Assembly: GCF_023856365.1 (NCBI RefSeq)
Contig: NW_026042732.1
Span: forward strand, 45,479-109,478
From: Brienomyrus brachyistius
Lineage: Eukaryota > Chordata > Actinopteri > Osteoglossiformes > Mormyridae
Direction of reading: 5' to 3'
DNA: 64,000 nt
Each line of letters opens with the position of its first letter. Within the stretch, counting starts at the first letter, position 1. The notes beneath the pieces are model-generated. The model saw only the letters and a program-made list of their open reading frames with translations, was not told the DNA's origin and did not search any database. Below, one piece after another: positions 33,141 through 44,458 of the stretch. A program made the translations under genes and the position numbers.

Positions 33141-33893
33141 GATGCTGACAGTTGAAAAAAAACTCATGTCTGTGTGTTATGAAAGAATATCAATAAATGT
33201 TTCCGAAAGGGGATGACTCATTTGGTAATTATTTACGGCTTATGTTATGGCTGAGAAATTTACAGTCTTTACTAAAGTCTGACTTCTTTCGAGTCACCTT
33301 TAATATAGATTGGACACTCTCTATGCTATGTACAATACTTATTAGATGGTACATGTTTACTTGCTTGCACAGATGGTTGATTAGGTAATTAGTGTAAGTG
33401 TGTGTGTGTGTGTGTGTGTGTCCAATCGCATGTATGTCCAAGGTCCATAGTAAGTAATATACACTGATCAAGAGATGCCTGAAAGTGGATGAAAGAGGAC
33501 ATTAGTGGGTGTATCACTTAGTGTAACGGGTGCAGGAAAATGAGCAGGACTGCAAGCCATATAATGACCCACTGTCCTTATCTAGCTCTTAATACAGTAT
33601 GCATACAGTGATGTATCTACAATGGACAGCTACTATAAGCAGATAGCACAGTACAGGTGCTTAATCTGTATGCTATTTCCATCCATCCATTGTCCAAACC
33701 GCTTATCCTACTGGGTCACAGGGGGTCCGGAGTCTATCCCGGAATCAATGGGCACGAGGCAGGGAAGAACCCAGGATGGGGGGCCAGCCCATCACAGCTC
33801 ACACTCACACACCATTCACTCACACATGCACACCTACGGTAAATTTAGCTACTCCAATTAGCCTCAGCATGTTTTTGGACTGTGGGGGGAAAC
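33141..33893. repeat. left arm of a second inverted repeat
   Basis: From GGATGCTGACAGTTGAAAA to a SINE truncation point, this is the reverse complement of 35160-35985 with scattered differences, mainly small indels and a longer GT run at 33397-33421. Both arms hold the same SINE at the same base, so the SINE insertion is older than the inverted duplication. Confidence 0.85.
33681..33893 (-). repeat. DANA/mermaid-like SINE, head missing
   Basis: Starts with the CCATCCATCC tail (read on plus) and stops after GGGGGGAAACCGGAGGAAAC. It shares private variants with the SINE at 34916 (CTGTGATGGG, GGTTCTTCCC, AGACTCCGG), so the two are inverted-duplicate partners. Confidence 0.85.
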
Positions 33894-33904
33894 CGGAGGA
33901 AACT

Positions 33905-34902
33905 AGCAGCTTTGTGTGGTAATTGTTTGTATTAAAAATACATTGGATCAAGTCAAATTATTTTTATGAAGAATTAACATCTAAAAGCTGCTAGTAGACC
34001 GTGGGAAAATAATTTTTCTATTTTCTTGCTGCCATCTCGTGGCCAAAAGTAGGTATTGCAATTTCCATCATATGTAAGAGGGCCTGCCCATCAGAGTAAT
34101 GTACATCCTGTGACATGTATTGACTATCAAGACAAACTGAAACACGGTGTATTAGGCTGTCAATGAGTACTGGACTAGGGTGAAAAACTGCCTGATAATC
34201 TACCTATTAACTAGAAGAGTACAAACTGGAGACGGATCCCCTAATACAGAGGGATTAACGTCTGTGCCACATCCAGAACCATTCAGTGTAGGAGTCTGGT
34301 GGTTCTACTGGATACTGACAAGTACCCAGCCCCTTTGTTCCCTCTGATAATCATCAGTCCTCCTCTGAATGCCTTCACCACTCTATTCCTGAATAGGTAC
34401 ACATTTAAATATGCTAGCAAGATCAAGGTATTGGGATAACTGTTAGGTTCGCTGTTCAGAGAGTTGCAGTGAAAACCATCATACACAGTGGCCCTTTCTG
34501 GATAAGATTACCTCCCTCTGATCTAACAGGTCAAGATCAAAGCAAGGTGCATTGCAATGTCTGACACCCAGCACACTACAGCATATAAAATACAGGTATC
34601 CATCGCCTTCCGCATTTGGAACCAGGACCACTTGTTGCAAGTCAATTTGGGCGTATCTCAAGTTATACGAGAGAGGCAAGACATTAAGGACAGTATACAC
34701 AGTACTGAAATAATAATGTACATATTAAACCACAGCACTTAATAAACAGATACTGCACTTACATTTCACAAAAAAAAAATAAAGCACAGATTGCACTAAG
34801 AAATCAAAAGATGCATGTGCTAGCAAACAGTGGGAGCTGAGGAAGAAGCAGTGGTGAAATACTTTATTGTACAGTACAGTAAGTTTCTTTTTATAGAATG
34901 AA
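33905..34902. other. loop of the second inverted repeat; no gene recognised
   Basis: Two short minus-strand frames at 34283-34486 and 34479-34700 have no recognised motif. AT-rich near 34740-34830. Confidence 0.35.
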
Positions 34903-34915
34903 ATAGCATACAGGG

Positions 34916-35466
34916 GGCGGCATGGTGGTGCAGTGGTTAGCACTGTTGCCTCACACCTCTGGGACCCGGGTTCGAGTCTCTGCCTGGGTCACATGGGTGT
35001 GGAGTTTGCATGTTCTCCCCGTGTCGTCGTGGGGTTTCCTCCGGGTACTCCGGTTTCCCCCCACAGTCCAAAAACATGCTGAGGCTAATTGGAGTTGCTG
35101 AATTGCCCGTAGGTGTGCATGTGTGAGTGAATGGTGTGTGAGTGTGAGCTGTGATGGGCTGGCCCCCCATCCTGGGTTCTTCCCTGCCTCGTGCCCATTG
35201 ATTCCGGGATAGACTCCGGACCCCCTGTGACCCAGTAGGATAAGCGGTTTGGACAATGGATGGATGGATGGATGCTGAGGCTAACTGGAGTTACTAAATT
35301 GCCCGTAGGTATGCATGTATGAGTGAATAGTGTGTGAGTGTGCCCTGTGATGGGCTGGCTCCCCATCCTGGGTTGTTCCCTGCCTCGTGCCCATTGCTTC
35401 CGGGATAGGCTCCAGACCCCCCACGACCCAGTAGGATAAGCGGTTTGGACAATGGATGGATGGATG
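34916..35466 (+). mobile_element. full-length DANA/mermaid-like SINE plus partial tandem copy
   Basis: Head GGGGCGGCATGGTGGTGCAG with A-box-like GTGGTTAGCACTGTTGCC and B-box GGGTTCGAGTCTC, central GTTCTCCCCGTGTCG block, tail (ATGG)n. A second, head-less body (35273-35466) follows directly. The pair is flanked by a perfect 13-bp duplication AAATAGCATACAG (34903-34915 and 35467-35479). Confidence 0.93.
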
Positions 35467-35985
35467 GAAATAGCATACAGATCTTATAAGCACCTGTACT
35501 GTGCTATCTGCTCATAGTAGCTGTCCATTGTAGATACATCACTGTATGCATACTGTATTAAGAGCTAGACAAGGGTCATTATATGGCTTGCAGTCCTGCT
35601 CATTTTCCTGCACGCGTTACACTAAGTGATACACCCACTAATGTCCTCTTTTATCCACTTTCGGGCATCTCTTGATCAGTGTATATTATTTACTATGGAC
35701 CTTGGACATACATGCGATTGAACACACACACACACTTACACTAATTACCTAATCATCCATCTGTGCAAGCAGGTAAACATTTACCATCTATGTAAGTATT
35801 GCACATTGCATAGAGAGTGTCCAATCTATATTAAAGGTGACTCAAAAGAAGTCAGACTTCAGTAAAGACTGTAAATTGGCAGCCATAACATAAGCCGTAA
35901 ATAATTACCAAATGAGTCATCCCCTTTCGGAAACATTTATTGATATTCTTTCATAACACACAGACATGAGTTTTTTTTCAACTGT
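35160..35985. repeat. right arm of the second inverted repeat
   Basis: Reverse complement of 33141-33893, apart from the extra SINE body, a longer GATCTTATAAG junction and a shorter CA run at 35725-35737. Outer end reads TTTTCAACTGTCAGCATCC. No target duplication flanks the two outer ends. Confidence 0.85.
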
Positions 35986-36124
35986 CAGCATCCTTCTCGA
36001 TTGTCAGAAGCTCTGCGCTAGAGGGAGGTTTACTGGTCTTATACTCTTCTGGCACCTTGTGTGATTCCTGACTTGGGACATCAGTTTGGCTCCTTCTGTA
36101 TGTGGTTTACATTGTATTTGTTCT

Positions 36125-36340
36125 TTAAAGTTGCCCCTTCAGAATTAGACAGTGTAACCAGCTTGCCACATATTGCCTGGATGACATAAGGTCCGGTAAA
36201 ATCCGGTTCCGTTCTTCCTCCTTTCCGTCCCCGCTTCCTCATGTTGAACAGAAGCGCCTCATCTCCAACATGATAAACTGTGTTTTGGTACCTCTTTTGT
36301 ATTCGTTTACCACATGCCTGCTTCTGTTTTTCCTGTTACT
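36125..36340 (-). pseudogene. retroelement-type integrase C-terminal domain relic
   Basis: Open on minus: KQACGKRIQKRYQNTVYHVG, DEALLFNMRKRGRKGGRTEP, DFTGPYVIQAICGKLVTLSN, then KYNVNHIQKEPN and TGA. This is the SH3-like C-terminal region of Gypsy/Ginger-type integrases as found in fish KRAB-A/GIN1-like genes (vGDxVLLxNxRKRGRKGG... PDFxGPYxI... KYNVxHIK). The catalytic end motif lies at 36945-37050 on the same strand, separated by about 600 bases that include a mariner-like repeat. Confidence 0.75.
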
Positions 36341-36589
36341 AGGAGATGTTTTCAGCTGTTGTTGCTTATTGTCTCAACTACTTTATTTTTTTCATCAAAA
36401 AACGTGCCGTAGCTTTTCTCATCGGGAAGAATAATTGTGGAAAGCTGAAGTGGAAAAACATTCATAGCAAATTATTATTATTCACAGATCATTATAAAGA
36501 GTCATTTTCTAAAAGCATTAAGAACAATGTAATTTGCTGTTTCAAGATATGTTTTTAAATAACTACTTGTCAGTCATAAGAAACTCTTC

Positions 36590-36838
36590 AACACACATGA
36601 TCCGATCTTGCCACAAATCATTTTTAATCTCACTTTTGTTGCCAGCAGTTCAGACATTAATGGCTGTGTGTTGAGTTATTTTGAGGGGACATCAAATTTA
36701 CACCATTATACAAGCTGTACACTGATTACTTTACATTCTATCAGAGTTTCATATCTTTAACGTTGTCCCTTGAAAAGATATAATAAAATATTTACAAAAA
36801 TGTGTGGGGTGTACTCACTTTTGTGAGATACTGTATAT
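36590..36838 (-). mobile_element. Tc1/mariner-like miniature element fragment
   Basis: Ends GGGTGTACTCACTTTTGTGA followed by GATACTGTATA, a widespread vertebrate mariner-type terminus. The inside reads GTTGCCAGCAGTTCAGACAT and GGCTGTGTGTTGAGTTATTT. The opposite end near 36590 is diverged. It interrupts an integrase relic. Confidence 0.7.
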
Positions 36839-36944
36839 TAAGGGATTGATTGTCAATAATATCAGTAATTCCTGATGTAATGTTAAAAGAATAGAGCCTG
36901 TCTCACACAGTTCTAAAACAACCTCAAAAACAGACTTACCATTT

Positions 36945-37050
36945 TATGTCATCATTCGTTTTCTCATCCAGGCCATTGGTTTGGGGATGATATGCAGCAG
37001 TGATCAACGGCAGAACAGGGGCTCTGAACGCAGTATGGATTAAAAAGGAA
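36945..37050 (-). pseudogene. integrase core end motif relic
   Basis: Minus strand: PLITAAYHPQTNGLDEKTND then DIK. AYHPQTNGLxExxN is the conserved segment containing the catalytic Glu of retroelement integrases (here Glu in LDEKTN). It belongs with 36125-36340. Confidence 0.75.
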
Positions 37051-37654
37051 TTAACCATCTCTCTCAATATAAAATTAGGATCATTTATTCTCTACAGAGG
37101 CCCCCATAGAATAGTGCATCCATCCCCTCACTCATGTTTAGACAGACGTAAGGCAACAGGCCAATGACATTCAGAACAGCAACAACATCAACAATTGTAC
37201 AGCTAGTTTTAAAATTTAATAAAAAAGACAAACCAATTAGGTAATATTAATGAAATTATTAAAATGTGCAGATTAATAGTCAGAAATAATTTGCGATTTT
37301 AAGAGCGGAAAGGATACATTAAAACTCAATTACATTTATCCCTTAATAATAAAAAAAAGGTTTTTGAATTTTACATCATGATAAATGAGAACTATATGTG
37401 ATTACTAATTACTGTTGACTAATTTCCTGTCTGGACGTTTCCCTCCTCATTGTTAAAAGTCATTATATGTCTGGGTGCCAGTCAGTGGAAGCACACAGAC
37501 ATGTTGGCCAGCTGTCATATTCATTCAGCACCAGCCCATCAAGTAGAGAATTCAGCACCACGGACAGTGACCTGTGTTACAATGACATCAGGTCATTGGC
37601 TCTAAATATTTTTCTAGAAATAACTAAATGGCTCTATTGTAGAAATTTCCAGCC
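37051..37654. other. no gene recognised
   Basis: AT-rich with short frames; no motif recognised. Confidence 0.4.
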
Positions 37655-38680
37655 AGAGTCTTGTGGTGCGTTCGTTTTTCTCTCGGAACTTGGAAATTCC
37701 AAATTGGGTGACATCACATCCAACAATCTCCCGTTCAAGCTAGCACAACTCGGAACAAACATGGCTGCCTCCATGAATACGCTGCTGTGTTGTTGCTTTA
37801 TATTTTAGCAGTTATGGAGTAAGATTATTATTTCAGACAAATAAACAAGAAACAGGAACTAGTCAAACCACATTAAAAGCTTTATAAAGTATTTTAGTAC
37901 ATTCATAGCGATATTCTTTTTTCGAGATCAAACAAACTACAAACAAACCAAAAACACTAACAAGTCTGGTAAAAATCTGATATTGCATGTTAGGATACTG
38001 TTTACGGTCACAATATGGTATTCTCTAAATCGAACACGTGCAATTACATTAATAATTACTAATAATTATAAATAATAATAATAATAAATGGGCGGTATGG
38101 TCGTGCACTGGTTAGCACTGTTGCCTCACACCTCTGGGACCCAGGTTCAAATCTCCGCCTGGGTCACATGTGTGTGGAGTTTGCATGTTCTCCCCATGTC
38201 GTCGTGGGGTTTCCTCCGGGTACTCCGGTTCCCCCCCACAGTCCAAAAACATGCTGAGGCTAATTGGACTTGCTAAATTGCCCGTAGGAATGCATGTGAG
38301 AGTGCATGGTGTGTGTGAGTGTGCCCTGCGATGGGCTGGCCCCCCATCCTGGGTTGTTCCCAGCCTCGTGCCCATTGCTTCCGGGATAGGCTCCGGACCC
38401 CCCGTGACCCAGTAGGATAAGCAGTTTGGAAAATGGATGGATGGGATAATAATAAATTTAACAAAATAAACATTTTTAAGGATTTGTAAAATAGAATTAA
38501 TGTTGAGTGTGTAAGCCGCCATGTTGAAATTACGTCACAGGGGCAACTCGGACAAGAAGATTCTGTCAGACATTAACGTCATAAAAGAGGCGTTTCTAAT
38601 GGGAAGTGATGTTTTTCGTGACGTTTTTGTCCGAGTTGGAGTGAAATAATCAAACGCAGCATGTGTTCCTATTTGAAGAG
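37655..38680. mobile_element. candidate non-autonomous DNA element carrying a SINE
   Basis: Left end GTGGTGCGTTCGTTTTTCTC and TCGGAACTTGGAAATTCC; right end is roughly inverse, GTCCGAGTTGGAGTGAAATA followed by ATCAAACGCAGCAT. Termini are imperfect and no target duplication was established. A full SINE is inserted inside. The palindrome begins within its right end, at the position set by the window edge. Confidence 0.5.
38090..38445 (+). mobile_element. full-length DANA/mermaid-like SINE with 12-bp target duplication
   Basis: Head GGGCGGTATGGTCGTGCACT, B-box GGTTCAAATCTCC, GTTCTCCCCATGTCGTCG block, AAATTGCCCGTAGG, ATGGATGG tail. Flanked by ATAATAATAAAT at 38078-38089 and 38446-38457. The family type is tRNA head plus conserved central domain plus LINE-like tail, copied by a LINE's machinery. 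Confidence 0.93.
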
Positions 38681-39319
38681 AATATTCTATTTTTATTCTA
38701 AGGAACTACAGAAAATCAGCTCTGCATGTGATCTCCCCTTTACTGCCGGAGCAGGGCACACGCACATCAACAAGTGTCAAGGCAGCAAGTGCATGCAAAC
38801 AACTTCTCAGGACGGTTACAGTATAGGACCTTCAGAAAGAGCCAGACTGCGGCGTCATTCAGAGATTCCATTGTCTAAGGCTTGCACTAAAACATTACAG
38901 CATATTTAAACAAAGTAGCATGGCACCTGTGTCAGAATCCCTCCCTGCCTTGTTCTGTTCTCTCTTTGTTGTCCCCATTTAGCCAGCACATGTCACTGGC
39001 CATCCTGACTCCTCTTTTGATTGTGGGTTTTAAGGATATCAGTGGGTCTGTGTTTTCATAATTGTCCCCCAGGCCACCATGCTGCTCAGCCCTTGATTCC
39101 AACTACAGTTGCAATCAGGTGGTTCTCAATCTACTAGGACTGTATAACAGGATTGGCCACCTGTTCTACCTTTACTCGTTCAGCCGCATTCATGAGTCTG
39201 GCCTATAGGTTATTCAAATTTTGTCCTGCCAAATTTACCGGACAGGAGGTGGACACTGCAAATGAATGTGTGAATACTCCAATACCTACATCTTTACAAG
39301 TTACCTGAAGTGGTTTGGT
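38681..39319. other. no gene recognised (left arm)
   Basis: The frame 38661-38909 has no recognised domain. Mirror region 63314-63952 is the same. Nothing else identified. Confidence 0.4.
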
Positions 39320-39870
39320 AAATGATTGTGAGGTTGGAAGTCCTTCTTGATGTCTGTTTGCAGCTCATCCACCAGCAACTGCACGAGTTGTCGCTCCCAG
39401 AGGGAATCCCACTCTCGGTCCGCTGGAGGGTCCATCTCACTGTAGCTGGAGTATGTTTCCATCAGTCACTTGGCGTGGGGCTCACAGAATTTACCAGGCT
39501 CCTGTTTAATCTGACGCACCTTAGTCCAGTCCATGCATCTGGGGAACTTCTCTGAAAATCTCTGGCAGATTCTTTGCAGCTATACTTGATATTGGGGTAC
39601 TTGCCGCAACTAAGTAATGGGTTGTTGAATCAAAGTCCCGTTCCATGTCAAAAATAACCCCATTTTAGGGTTTTGTTAAACAACTGGTCTAATTTGGATG
39701 CAGAGGTTCTGCACGGAAGGCCCAGTCTCTGAAGGGCTGTGGCATAGCGAGGCCTGTTCTGCCTGGAATCCGGCAGGTCACTGGCAACATCCCCCAACTC
39801 CTTCATCTATAAGGTCGGGAAACCAGAACGTTTACTCCCCCTTATGGATAAGGACATACCAACGTTGGGG
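39320..39870 (-). pseudogene. unclassified coding relic, copy B (left arm)
   Basis: The minus strand gives, across stops, DVASDLPDSRQNRPRYATAL, QRLGL, then CMDWTKVRQIKQEPGKFCEP, a stop, METYSSYSEMDPPADREWDS and LWERQLVQLLVDELQTDIKK. The first and second blocks match copy A at 11614-11830. The last block looks like an amphipathic helix. The family is unknown to me; it is repeated and therefore probably part of a mobile element. Confidence 0.5.
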
Positions 39871-39904
39871 CAACTCCTGCTGCCTGAGTCTTCAACCAAG
39901 TCCA

Positions 39905-41552
39905 AAACAAAAGTATACAATGTTAGGAAGGGTAATTCAATGGTATGAGACTGAAACTAGAAACTGTAAATCGGATGGAGTTAAATAGCAATACTGTGGA
40001 AGAGGCATGGGAATTTTTTAAAAGCACATTGTTGCAAGTGCAAAAGAACTTCATACCCGTTTCCAGAAAAACTAAATCTAGGAAACTGCAACCAAGCTGG
40101 TGTCATGACCTGCTTGTACGATCCTCGTGTGTGCCACGCCCCCTCATTAACCATGTGTGCTGCCCCGATTGTAACCAGCTGTTTTCTGTCAGTTTGAGTA
40201 GTCCTGTGTATTTAGTCCACATTCAAGTCTGTTTCCCCAGTCCTGTCATTGAAATCTCTCGCTGTTGGTACCTGTTTTCATCAATAAACCCTCATTCCCG
40301 ACTCTCCGTTTCCCGGATCCTTGATTCCTCGCTTCCTGCCTGTTCGTCCAGCACGCGATGTCACAGGTGGTTTACTACGAAAATTAAGAATAAAGTCAGG
40401 AGCAAAAGGGCTTTCTTCCACAAATGGAAATTAACTAATGATTTCAAAATAAAGCAGGAGTATCTAAGTCTACAGGTTTAGTTAATAACAGTTATAAGGA
40501 TGACGTTAAAAGTTTCTTCCAATATTTTAACTCCGAAAGAGCTCTAAAAGCTGAAAATCACTCATTTGCAGGATAGTAAGGGCCTTATAATTGAAAATGA
40601 AATTGATATAAATGAGTTTAATGATTATTTTACAATGGCTGTTCACAGTAGAATAGCTTACCACCATTTAGTACAAATACAACGATGTCTATGACCAATA
40701 TATGTATAACTGAGGCTGATGTGGTACAAAGCCTAGCTAAGCTCAAAATAAATAAATCGCAAGGCCCTGATGGCATCTTATCTATAGTTTTAAAAGAGAT
40801 GAGGGGTATTATTAGCCAACCTTTAACTTTACTATTCCAGAAATCATTATCTGCTGGTGTGGTATCTTCTGATTGATGTTAGATCATGTCTCATGTCCAG
40901 AGAGGCTACAACAGGATCTGGATTTAATTAGCGACTGGGCTCATACGTGGCAGATGAAATTTAACATAGATAAATATAAGGTAATCCATGCAGGGAGCAG
41001 AAATATAGTAAATATAGTAAAGTACAGATATTTTATGGGTTTCACTGAAATAAAGGTAGCTGATTATGAGAAAGATCTCGGTGTGTATGTTGATACTTCC
41101 ATGTCCCACTCTTGCCAGTGTGGGGAAGCATTAAAAAAAGGCAAAAGGATGTTGGATTAAACTCCACACACCTAGAGATGTAAGTCAAGAGAAGTGATGC
41201 TACGATTATATAATTCCTTGGTAAGATCCCACCTAGAATACTGTGTGCAGGTTTGGTCACCATACCTTCAGAAGGACATTGCTGCCTTGGAAAAGGTGCA
41301 ACGTAGGATGACTAGAATGATTCCTGCACTTAGAGGAATGTCTTATGAGGAGAGGTTCGCTGAGCTGAATCTGTTTAGCCTCAAGCAAAGGAGACTATGG
41401 GGGGACATGATCCAGGTATATAAGATTCTAACAGGTCGGGATGCTGTTCAGCCAAATGACCATTTCAATATTAATTTAAAATACTAGAACTCGTGGCCAT
41501 AGTGGAAATTAGCTGGAGAACATTTAAAAATGAATCTGAGGAAGCACTTCAA
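39905..41552 (+). pseudogene. CR1-like LINE relic with LTR insertion (left arm)
   Basis: Order along the strand: linker region (TVEEAWEFFKSTLLQVQKNF, FIPVSRKTKSRKLQPSW), LTR insertion at 40101-40365, then WFTTKIKNKVRSKRAFFHKW, the RT start KINKSQGPDGILSIVLKE and PLTLLFQKSLSAGVV, a deletion of the catalytic palm, then [60 protein letters not shown] and GDMIQVYKILTGRDAVQPND. No endonuclease is seen. The palm with FADD is missing, so it cannot be active. An L2-like fragment abuts its 3' end at 41553. Confidence 0.85.
40101..40365 (+). mobile_element. solo LTR inside the LINE (left arm)
   Basis: Begins TGTCATGACCTGC, carries TCAATAAACCC (AATAAA) and ends GCGATGTCACA. The flanks are GCTGG and GGTGG, a 5-bp target duplication with one mismatch. 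Same family as 30853-31129. It interrupts the LINE between KLQPSW and WFTTKIK. Confidence 0.8.
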
Positions 41553-42510
41553 TTCAATTCAATTTTATTTATATAGCGCTTTTAACGACATGCATTGTCA
41601 CAAAGCACTTTACATTTAACCGGCCAGAACCCCACCAAGCAAGCCTGAGGCGACAGTGGCAAGGAAACTCCCTCTAGCAGGAAGAAACCTTGAGTGGAAC
41701 CTAGACTCAGAAGGGGACCCCATCCTCCTCTGGGCGACCAAGGAGCATGAAACTGCATTTACATTGACATTCATTAGAGTTCATATAGTTATAAAGTCCC
41801 AGTTGGTTTCATGTAGTTATATCCAGGAGTCCAGGTGCGGGTTCACACGGTGTAGTCGGCTCGGTATCAGCTCGAAAAAGAGAAGATGGAGAAGAGTTAT
41901 TGCCCTACACCTAACCGGCAGGACTAAAGCAACTATGACAGCCTGCCTAAAAGAGTGACCTGGAAGGAAGCACAGGCATGAGGGTTTACAGAGGTTTTGG
42001 CGTCAAGCCACCTCCCATCCACAGCTTAAGTGATCGGCGAGAGTGGCAGGACGACAGCACCAATCCCCCCTTTCCCCTTCAATCTCAAATAACTATGAAC
42101 CTCCAGATTTCCCATTCACCTTAGAAAAGAAGATTTAACTATCCAAAAGACTGGCGAAAGAGGTACATCTTAAGCCTTGACTTAAAAGCAGAGATTGTGT
42201 CTGAGTTCCGAACACTAATAGGAAGTTTATTCCATAGCTGTGGTGCTTTATGAGCAAATGCTCTTCCCCCAAAGGTAATGTTCTTTATTCTGGGTACGGA
42301 TAGAATACCTCCATCTCGTCATCTAAGTGTATGATTCGGAACGCAAATGAGGTCACTCACATACTGCGGTGCAAGACCATTTACAGCTTTATAGGTTAAG
42401 AGCAGTGTTTTGTAGTCAACACGAAATCTAACTGGCAGCCAGTGCAGTGAAGATAAAATTGGGGTAATATGATTATATGTTTTAGTTTAACTATTGCTAG
42501 TAGCGGTTCA
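41553..42510 (-). pseudogene. L2-like LINE 3' end (left arm)
   Basis: On plus it begins with the tail AATTCAATTTTATTTATATA and GCGCTTTTAACGACATGC. The minus strand encodes, with breaks, LHWLPVRF-type sequence, DYKTLLLTYKAVNGLAPQYV, SDLICVPNH, ITFGGRAFAHKAPQLWNKLP and MSRLKMYLFRQSFG. This is the C-terminus of L2-type ORF2 plus 3' untranslated region. Confidence 0.85.
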
Positions 42511-44079
42511 ATCAATGCTGGGAGCATCGCTGAATAATTTTGATGGAACAGGGTCTAGCATACAAGTAGATGAATTTGAAGATAAAATTAAGTACATCAG
42601 TTCTGACTGGTTAACCAATATTCAATATTCAAAATGTTCTGTTTAATTGAGCATATTTTTGGTCAAAAAGTTTCATAAAGTCGTCACTGGAAAATAACCA
42701 GTGGTCTGGTTATTAGTCAGCTTGGACACCATAGTAAATAGGAATCTAGGATTATTTTTGTTTATTTCAATTAGTTCTGATAGATACTAGATGATTTGGC
42801 GGCACTAAGAGCCTTTTTGTAGCTACCCATAGCCTCTTTCCATGCTAGTTCGAACACCACTAGTTTAGTATGATGCCACTTACATTCTGTAAGGACATAA
42901 AACTTATAGGTCCTGCAGGCCCCAACTCTGATCAGCCTGCATCAGTCTATTTCAGAGCTCCGCTGGCCCAGGCAAGACTGGACTCAACTCGTCAAACCAC
43001 CCCTTTTAAGGAAGGCAAAGGCCTGCCGGCTCCTGAGAGACTGGATAGGAATAACTGGAGCAGCACAGAAAAAGCAAGACCTTTCACCCCCGGAGTGACC
43101 AGAGTTCCACAATCAATCCACAGCAACAACAGCTGTCAGCCTCCAGACACAGACACCTTTTCCACTATAAACAGGATAACTCAGCACACATAGATGTTAG
43201 GGACAAATACACGCATGTTTGGTCTCGTTTGAATAGGCATGAGACGAGGAGTATTATACTCTCAGATTTAAGGCAGTATAGCTTTTCCTAAGAGAAATAC
43301 AGAAACTTCGGCTCAACCCACCAAACTGAGAGAGATTCTCTCATGGTAGAACAAGGGAATTACAACCACCCCCTAAAGTGATCTGATTGGCTGGGGACTT
43401 GAGAACCAAGGTCAGCAATGCCCCTAAAATTAACCATTGACCGAAATTAGTCAGTCTTCAGAAACATGCCATCACCTGGTCTGGATACTTAAGGAAGGGC
43501 TTCAGAAGTAGTCGGGGAGTCACTCTGTAATCAGAGCTCCCGCAGAGAACTGGGTGAAAGTCTATCTGTAGTCAGATACTTTCCACAGAACTTTGTTCAC
43601 TCTCAGCTGAGGAATGTGAATACATGATATGAAGACAACTGGATCACAACTGGATCACGGGGGAATCATAAGCAGGGAAGAACACACAGGCAAACAGCAG
43701 CAGCAACATTAAAGGCAGGACTGAGAAGCACATTTATACAAGGCTAAGCAGGGAGCAAACTAGAGGCACCTGAAATGAGTAACACAAGGGCAGGAAGGAG
43801 AGGTAAAACAAACGCGGAACAGGCATGGCACGTTATACCACACTAGGGAGGAAACGGGAGGTTCAGGAGGGCAGGGTGTGGCAGGGATCCGTTTCAAAAT
43901 TTAATTTTGGCTTGTACAAACCTTGGTAAAAGCTGCAAAAGATCTATCAACCACTTTCTGAGCTATTGTCTTAACAAACAAAGCATCTGTTGGGGTGGCG
44001 GTGTCTGGGGAATACCATGTGTAATACACCTTGTGAAGATTTATATGTAAAACAAAATATTTTTTGATTCTATCACACA
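42511..44079. other. unclassified (left arm), one 107-codon frame
   Basis: The frame 42870-43193 (+) reads LTFCKDIKLIGPAGPNSDQP and on to a Ser/Thr/Pro-rich end. Composition suggests an intrinsically disordered product or a non-coding stretch; no family recognised, no start context. The mirror at 59441-59764 is unchanged in length. A palindrome copy is not evidence of selection. Confidence 0.25.
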
Positions 44080-44091
44080 TATAGAAATTAT

Positions 44092-44446
44092 CCATCCATC
44101 CATTTTCCAAACCGCTTATCCTATTGGGTCGCGGGGGGTCCGGAGCCTATCCCAGAATCAATGGGCACGAGGCAGGGAACAACCCAGGATGGGGGGCCAG
44201 CCCATCGCAGGGCACACTCACACACCATCCACTCACACACACACACCTACGGGCAATTCAGCAACTCCAATTAGCCCCAGCATGTTTTTGGACTGTGGGG
44301 GGAAACCGGAGTACCCAGAGGAAACCCCACAACGACATGGGGAGAACATGCAAACTCCACACACATGTGACCCAGGCGGAGACACGAACCCGGGTCCCAG
44401 AGGTGTGAGGCGACAGTGCTAACCACTGCACCACCATGCCGCCCCT
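44092..44446 (-). mobile_element. full-length DANA/mermaid-like SINE (left arm)
   Basis: Complete from tail CCATCCATCC to head GGGGCGGCATGGTGGTGCAG (minus). Flanked by TATAGAAATTAT at 44080-44091 and 44447-44458, a 12-bp target duplication. Confidence 0.93.
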
Positions 44447-44458
44447 TATAGAAATTAT

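Noticed and set aside
34937..35493. Several 60-100 codon frames with SQLTLTHHSLTHAH-type sequence
   Set aside because: They are translations of the SINE and recur at every copy (15495, 33622, 38112, 44124, 58212).
33141..35985. Long-TIR (fold-back) transposon
   Set aside because: No target duplication at the outer ends and the arms contain an unrelated SINE; an inverted duplication explains it better.
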